In this document: positions 59,881 to 64,000 of the stretch, piece after piece | Numbering within the stretch: position 1 is the first letter of the stretch | Layout: each line of letters starts with the position of its first letter | Source of the DNA: Takakia lepidozioides | Taxonomy: Eukaryota; Streptophyta; Takakiopsida; Takakiales; Takakiaceae | Assembly: GCA_030704615.1 (NCBI GenBank) | Contig: CM060732.1 | Span: 46,669,053-46,733,052, forward strand | DNA: 64,000 nucleotides | Direction: 5' to 3' | Position numbers and translations under genes: made by a program | The notes under the pieces: model-generated | What the model was told of the DNA's origin: nothing | The model's database searches: none | What the model saw: the letters and a program-made list of their open reading frames with translations, nothing else

Positions 59881-62105
59881 ATATATGAAGCGAGACGTTA
59901 CGTTTGTTTTGTTTTGTTTTGTTTTGTTTTGTTTTGTAGCGTCGTTGAGATCTCCCAAACCGCGGGGCCAGTGCGGGTGCTTGGTGCCGTTGGAAAGCCC
60001 TCGACGAGGAGGGGTGCACCGGCTTGGTCTCATGATTTTTGGACAAGCGGCGTGGGAGATGTGGAATTCCAAGTACTTTTGGTCGCTGGAAATTCACAAA
60101 AACTAGCAAAAATGGCAAAGTGGGCATTTCTGTGACAATGGTTGGAGCCTCGACGGGAGAGATATCACGGAAAGGTCTCCGGTTCAAATCTGGTCGTAGG
60201 CTCTGTGGAAAAAAACTTACTTAGATGACATTAGACACTTGGGCCAACGGCAAAGGCTACCCTAGAGGTTGCATTTGGGTCGACATAGGAGACGCACTTT
60301 GATACATAGGGGATTGCACTTGGGCTTAGATCACACTGGACACTTGGGCCAATGGCACAGGCCACCCTAGACATGGAAGACGTACTTGGATACTTAGGAG
60401 ATTGCACTTGCGTTAAGATGATCCACTAGATACTTGGGCCTCTACATGGGAGATGCACTTGGGCTTAGATGGGCCTCGACATATGAGACGCACTTGGATA
60501 CATAGGAAATTGCACTTGGTCTTTGATTTCAATTCATCACGCATGGGCCAACGGCATAGGCTACACTAGAGGTCGCAGTTGGGCCTCAACATAGGATACG
60601 CAGTGGGGATACATAGAAGATCTTACACTTGGTCTAAGATGACACTGGACACTTGGACATGCTACCCTAGAGGTTGCATTTGGGCCTCGACATAGGAGAT
60701 GCACTTGGATTCATAGGGGATTGCACTTGGACTTAGATGATGACACTGGACACTTGGGCCAATGGCATAGGCTACCCTAGAGGTCGCATTTGGGCCTCGA
60801 CGTAGGAGACGCACTTGGATACATAGGGGATTGCACTTGGACTTAGATGATGACACTGGAGACTTGGAAATTATGGAAAAATAGCAAAGTGGGCTTTCCG
60901 GGAGCAATGACTGGCCCTTCATGTGGCAGATTTGGAATTTCAAGTACTTTGGGTAGCTAGAAATTCACAAAAAATTGCAAAGTGGGCATTCCTGGGACAA
61001 TGGTTGGAGCCTCGACGGGAAAGATATCAAGGAAAGGTCTCCGGTTCAAATCTGGTCGTAAGCTCTTTGGAAAAAAAACTTATTTAGATGACATTGGGTC
61101 ATTGGAAATTCGGGGAAAATAGCAAAAGTGGGCATTCCTCGGAGAATGGTTGGAGCCTTGATGGGAGAGACAACAAGGGAGAGGTCTCCGGTTCAAATCT
61201 GGTCATAGTCTATGTGGGGAAAAAAATGATTAGATATGGCTAAATCATTAGACTTAGATGACTTAGATGACAGTGGACACTTGGGCCAACGACACAGGCT
61301 ACCCTAGAGGTCGCACTTGGGTCTCACTTAGGAGACGCACTAAAATACATATGAGATCTTGCACTTGGGCTTAGATGACACTGGGCATTTGGGCCAACGA
61401 CACAAGCTACCCTAGAGGTCGCATTTGAGCCTCGATGTAGGAGGCACACTTGGATATATAGGGGATAGCACTTGGAGATATCAAGGGAAAGGTCTCCGGT
61501 TCAGATCTGATCGTAGGCTCCATGGAAAAAAAAATGATTGGATATGGCTTGCTTCATATATTGATGCACTTGGACTTAGATGACACTAGACACTTGGGCC
61601 AACGACACAGGCTACCCTAGTATGAATTAAGACAATTTGTTTGTTTGTTTGTTTGTTTTGTCATGTTGAGATGTCCCAAACCGCGAGGCCCCAGCACTCC
61701 TGCTTGGTATTGTTGGAAAGTCCTCGACGAGGACGGGTGCACCAGCTTGGTCTCATGAATGGACCTGCGGTGTGGGAGATACCTAATTCCAAGTATTTTT
61801 GGTCGCCGGAAATTCACAAAAAATAGCAAAAATGGCAAAGTGGGCATTCCTGGGACAATGGTTGGAGCCTCGACGGGAGAGATATCAAGGGAAAGGTCTC
61901 CGGTTCAAATCAGGTCATAGATTCCGTGGAAAAAAATTGATTAGACTTGGATGACTGAGATGACATTGGACACTTGGGCCAACGGCAAAAGCTACCCTGG
62001 AGGTATGGGCCTAGACATAGGAGACACACTTGAATGCATATAAGATTGCACGTGGGCTTACATGACCCTGGACACTTGGGCCAACGGCACAAGCTACCCT
62101 AGCAA
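59880..62105. repeat. Satellite-like array with two embedded 330-bp units
   Basis: Two kinds of unit alternate. One (about 105-115 bp) reads CACTTGGGCCAACGGCACAG, GCTACCCTAGAGGTCGCATT, TGGGCCTCGACATAGGAGAC, GCACTTGGATACATAGGGGA, TTGCACTTGG and is repeated about ten times. The other, at 59900-60215 and 61637-61935, starts with a TTTTG/TTTG repeat and ends with GTCTCCGGTTCAAATCTGGT, a B-box-like end. Partial copies of that end occur near 61040, 61190 and 61500. Short frames in it are by-products. Confidence 0.8.
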
Positions 62106-62499
62106 TAATAATGAAATGGGCTGGACCTGTCGGAACCATGTAGCTGTTATAGAGGCATCCCCACATGGCTATTGCATGCCCTTGAAAGTGGCATGTGCAT
62201 GTGGAACCCATGTAGAGTGCATGCAATAGCCAAACATTTGGTGAAGGTTTTAGACTATAGGACTGAATGTAAGGACGCTGGCCAAAGCTGTGGTAAGACG
62301 AGGTAAGCCAAACATGGTAAGGGAGACTGCCAAGAGAGAGAGCGGAGGTTGGGGGCTTTGGGATTGGCAATGCAAAGGCGGGCGGCATAGTAACAATAGT
62401 GTGGAAGGCATGTAGAACATGGCATCTACCTACTTGGCGGGGGTGGGGAAGGGAAGGAGGGGCTTGGCAATAGGGAACTTTAGTCATTCTTCAAGCAGA

Positions 62500-62690
62500 T
62501 GACAACCAAGTTGTAGCCCAGTGGTAATGGGCACATACTACCTCGGAAGTGTTGTGGGTTCCATCCATCGATTGGTGTCACAAATGTGTCCACCTTCCTG
62601 CTGAAAGGCTGTAGCCCTTCGGGGTCAAGAGACACCATAATTTACGTTTCATTTGGAAGGCGTCATATATATTATATTATTATTCCAGCT
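62500..62690 (+). mobile_element. tRNA-derived SINE
   Basis: GTAGCCCAGTGGTAATGGGC (A box), GTTGTGGGTTCCATCC (B box), GTGTCCACCTTCCTGCTGAA and AGAGACACCATAATTTACG align with the copy in Argonaute intron 4. The 3' end passes into ATATATTATATTATTATT. Confidence 0.7.
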
Positions 62691-62915
62691 GACGGCTCTG
62701 CACCATTCCGTATTTTTTTTACTTGAATGCTCACTGTGATTTTTTTTTTTAAATGTCCCATATCAAAATGGGTGTGCACGTTGAAGAGCAAGATATAACA
62801 TTATATTATACATATATCTTATCTCAAATCACGAGTTATATGTCAGAATATCTATTTATATGTTTAACTATATACGTATGACTGTCATTTTTTTGGCTCA
62901 AAATGAGGTTGGTAG

Positions 62916-64000
62916 CAGTGTTGGTTTGGTATCTGGGTTTCGCCGAGTATCAACCCGGGTCTCTCCTAGCCTAACCTACTATTCTCTGTTCCTGTAAACA
63001 TTTGTAGTACCCTATCAAAAGGTTCTCGAGTTCCCTGGCGGCCCCCCAAACCCTGACAAGTGGTGGTTAGGGTTCCTTTCCCCGCCCCCTACCAGAGCTC
63101 GACTCGTTGTCGTAGGTCTGTTTGGGTATCATGTTAATATGCACATATAGACATTATGGATGCAGGGTTCCATGTGTTTATGAGCGCCTCTTTATGATCT
63201 TTGTCGTGCACCTAAGCATCGTGCCGCAACATACATCGTTGTCCACCACACAATCTAAGCACACAATCCTAGAAAGCTATACCACAATTCAAAGCATGAA
63301 GCAATCACATTAAGAACAAGCCCTAGTCCTTCCAAATGAAATCCACTTTATTACATAAACTAAGTCAAGCCAAGGGCACCCTTGCTAAGGGAATCCACCC
63401 TACAAAGCCCTCAACACACTCTTTCTCAATACCTAGAGCTATGGAGGTGAGAGAAGCTCATGGAGGCTCAACTACAAGAAGCTGAGCCTCGGAAAACCTA
63501 TCCTCATGTCCCAAGTGAGGCTCGACAGCTCACTTGGCATGTGAGACCCAATGAAGTCCCAACACACAAAATATAAATATAAATATCTAAAATATCCTAG
63601 TTAACTAGAAGTAGGTAATTCTAGATAACCATGACTAAAACCATGACATCTTCATTTGCAAGACACTATGGATGCAATTCTAATTCAGTGTATAATTGTA
63701 TGGGGGTTGGTATCCTATGAGATGAGCAGGTTTCCTTGTGGTTTTCTTGAATATTAATGACCATTTCAATATTGAATTTGAATTTGAATACTAGTACCAT
63801 TTTTATTTTTTTTATTTTTTAATACCATATCCGAGTTCATATTCCTAGGTTTATTGACATTCAAATACCATTGCTCATATCCGGATTGATTTTTTTTTTA
63901 AACCACTCTATGCATACCAGATTCATAGTTGAAAAAATCAAGGGCTGCATTATTGGAAAACCTACCTGCCTTAAAAAAATTCAGCCCATGCATACCAGGA
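62916..64000. mobile_element. hAT-type terminus related to the 45.2-kb element
   Basis: CAGTGTTGGTTTGGTATC begins at 62916 and matches the terminal repeat of 45212-45923, preceded by TTGGTAG-like sequence. The opposite end is not in the window. Sequence near 63780-63990 (AATACCATATCC, CAAATACCATTGC) resembles the reverse of the other element's subterminal words, so the element may run past 64000 with an LTR nested inside. Confidence 0.4.
63202..63600 (-). repeat. LTR of a related Gypsy family
   Basis: In sense it contains GGGTGCCCTTGGCTTGACTT (compare copy B), later GATTGTGTGGTGGACAACGA and an end GGTGCACGACA at 63202 like the GCGCACGACA ends of copies A and B. Here the U3-like block precedes the terminal module, which fixes the order of parts in these LTRs. 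The outer end is not clear, and no coding part is present to its left. Confidence 0.6.

Overview
The window is nuclear DNA of a streptophyte, most likely a non-seed land plant. It holds three multi-exon genes with GT-AG introns of plant type (a CYP86-like P450, a plant-specific GPAT with a fused phosphatase domain, and an Argonaute) in a sea of decayed transposons. The first two belong to cutin synthesis, which points to a land plant; the species cannot be fixed from sequence alone.

Layout. 1-3257: a rearranged copy (copy A, plus strand) of a Ty3/Gypsy LTR retrotransposon, keeping RNase H, integrase, a C-terminal PHD finger and an LTR. 3.5-5.8 kb: a decayed DUF7869-type transposon gene. About 7 kb: a small fragment resembling an OSB/PDF-motif protein. 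8621-19853: an 11.2-kb second copy (copy B, minus strand) flanked by 4-bp direct repeats. 19.95-20.22 kb: two exons of an SNF2 helicase next to that insertion. 21.7-22.7 kb: tandem repeats with two tRNA-type SINEs. 23.3-26.7 kb: CYP86. 26.7-36 kb: repeats and no recognisable gene. 36.1-39.7 kb: a pogo/Tigger DNA transposon with TA target duplications. 41.0-42.8 kb: GPAT. 43.4-44.8 kb: a putative small membrane protein gene. 45.2-45.9 kb: a hAT-type non-autonomous element with a perfect 8-bp target duplication, sitting inside a SINE head. 49.5-55.9 kb: Argonaute, nine exons, 1202 codons. 57.2-59.5 kb: a LINE remnant. 59.9-62.1 kb: a satellite-like array. 62.5-64 kb: a SINE, a hAT-like end and a related LTR.

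The most unusual system is the Gypsy family. In copy B an 816-codon open frame joins a retropepsin-like protease to a complete DNMT3-like cytosine-5 methyltransferase. It lies between gag and reverse transcriptase, and the same polyprotein ends in a PHD finger after integrase. The element therefore carried both a DNA-methylation writer and a probable histone reader. Reverse transcriptase, RNase H and integrase of copy B are broken by frameshifts and stops, but gag and the protease-methyltransferase frame are open.

CYP86 and GPAT lie 14.3 kb apart on the same strand and would act in successive steps of cutin monomer assembly. The Argonaute is unrelated to them in function.
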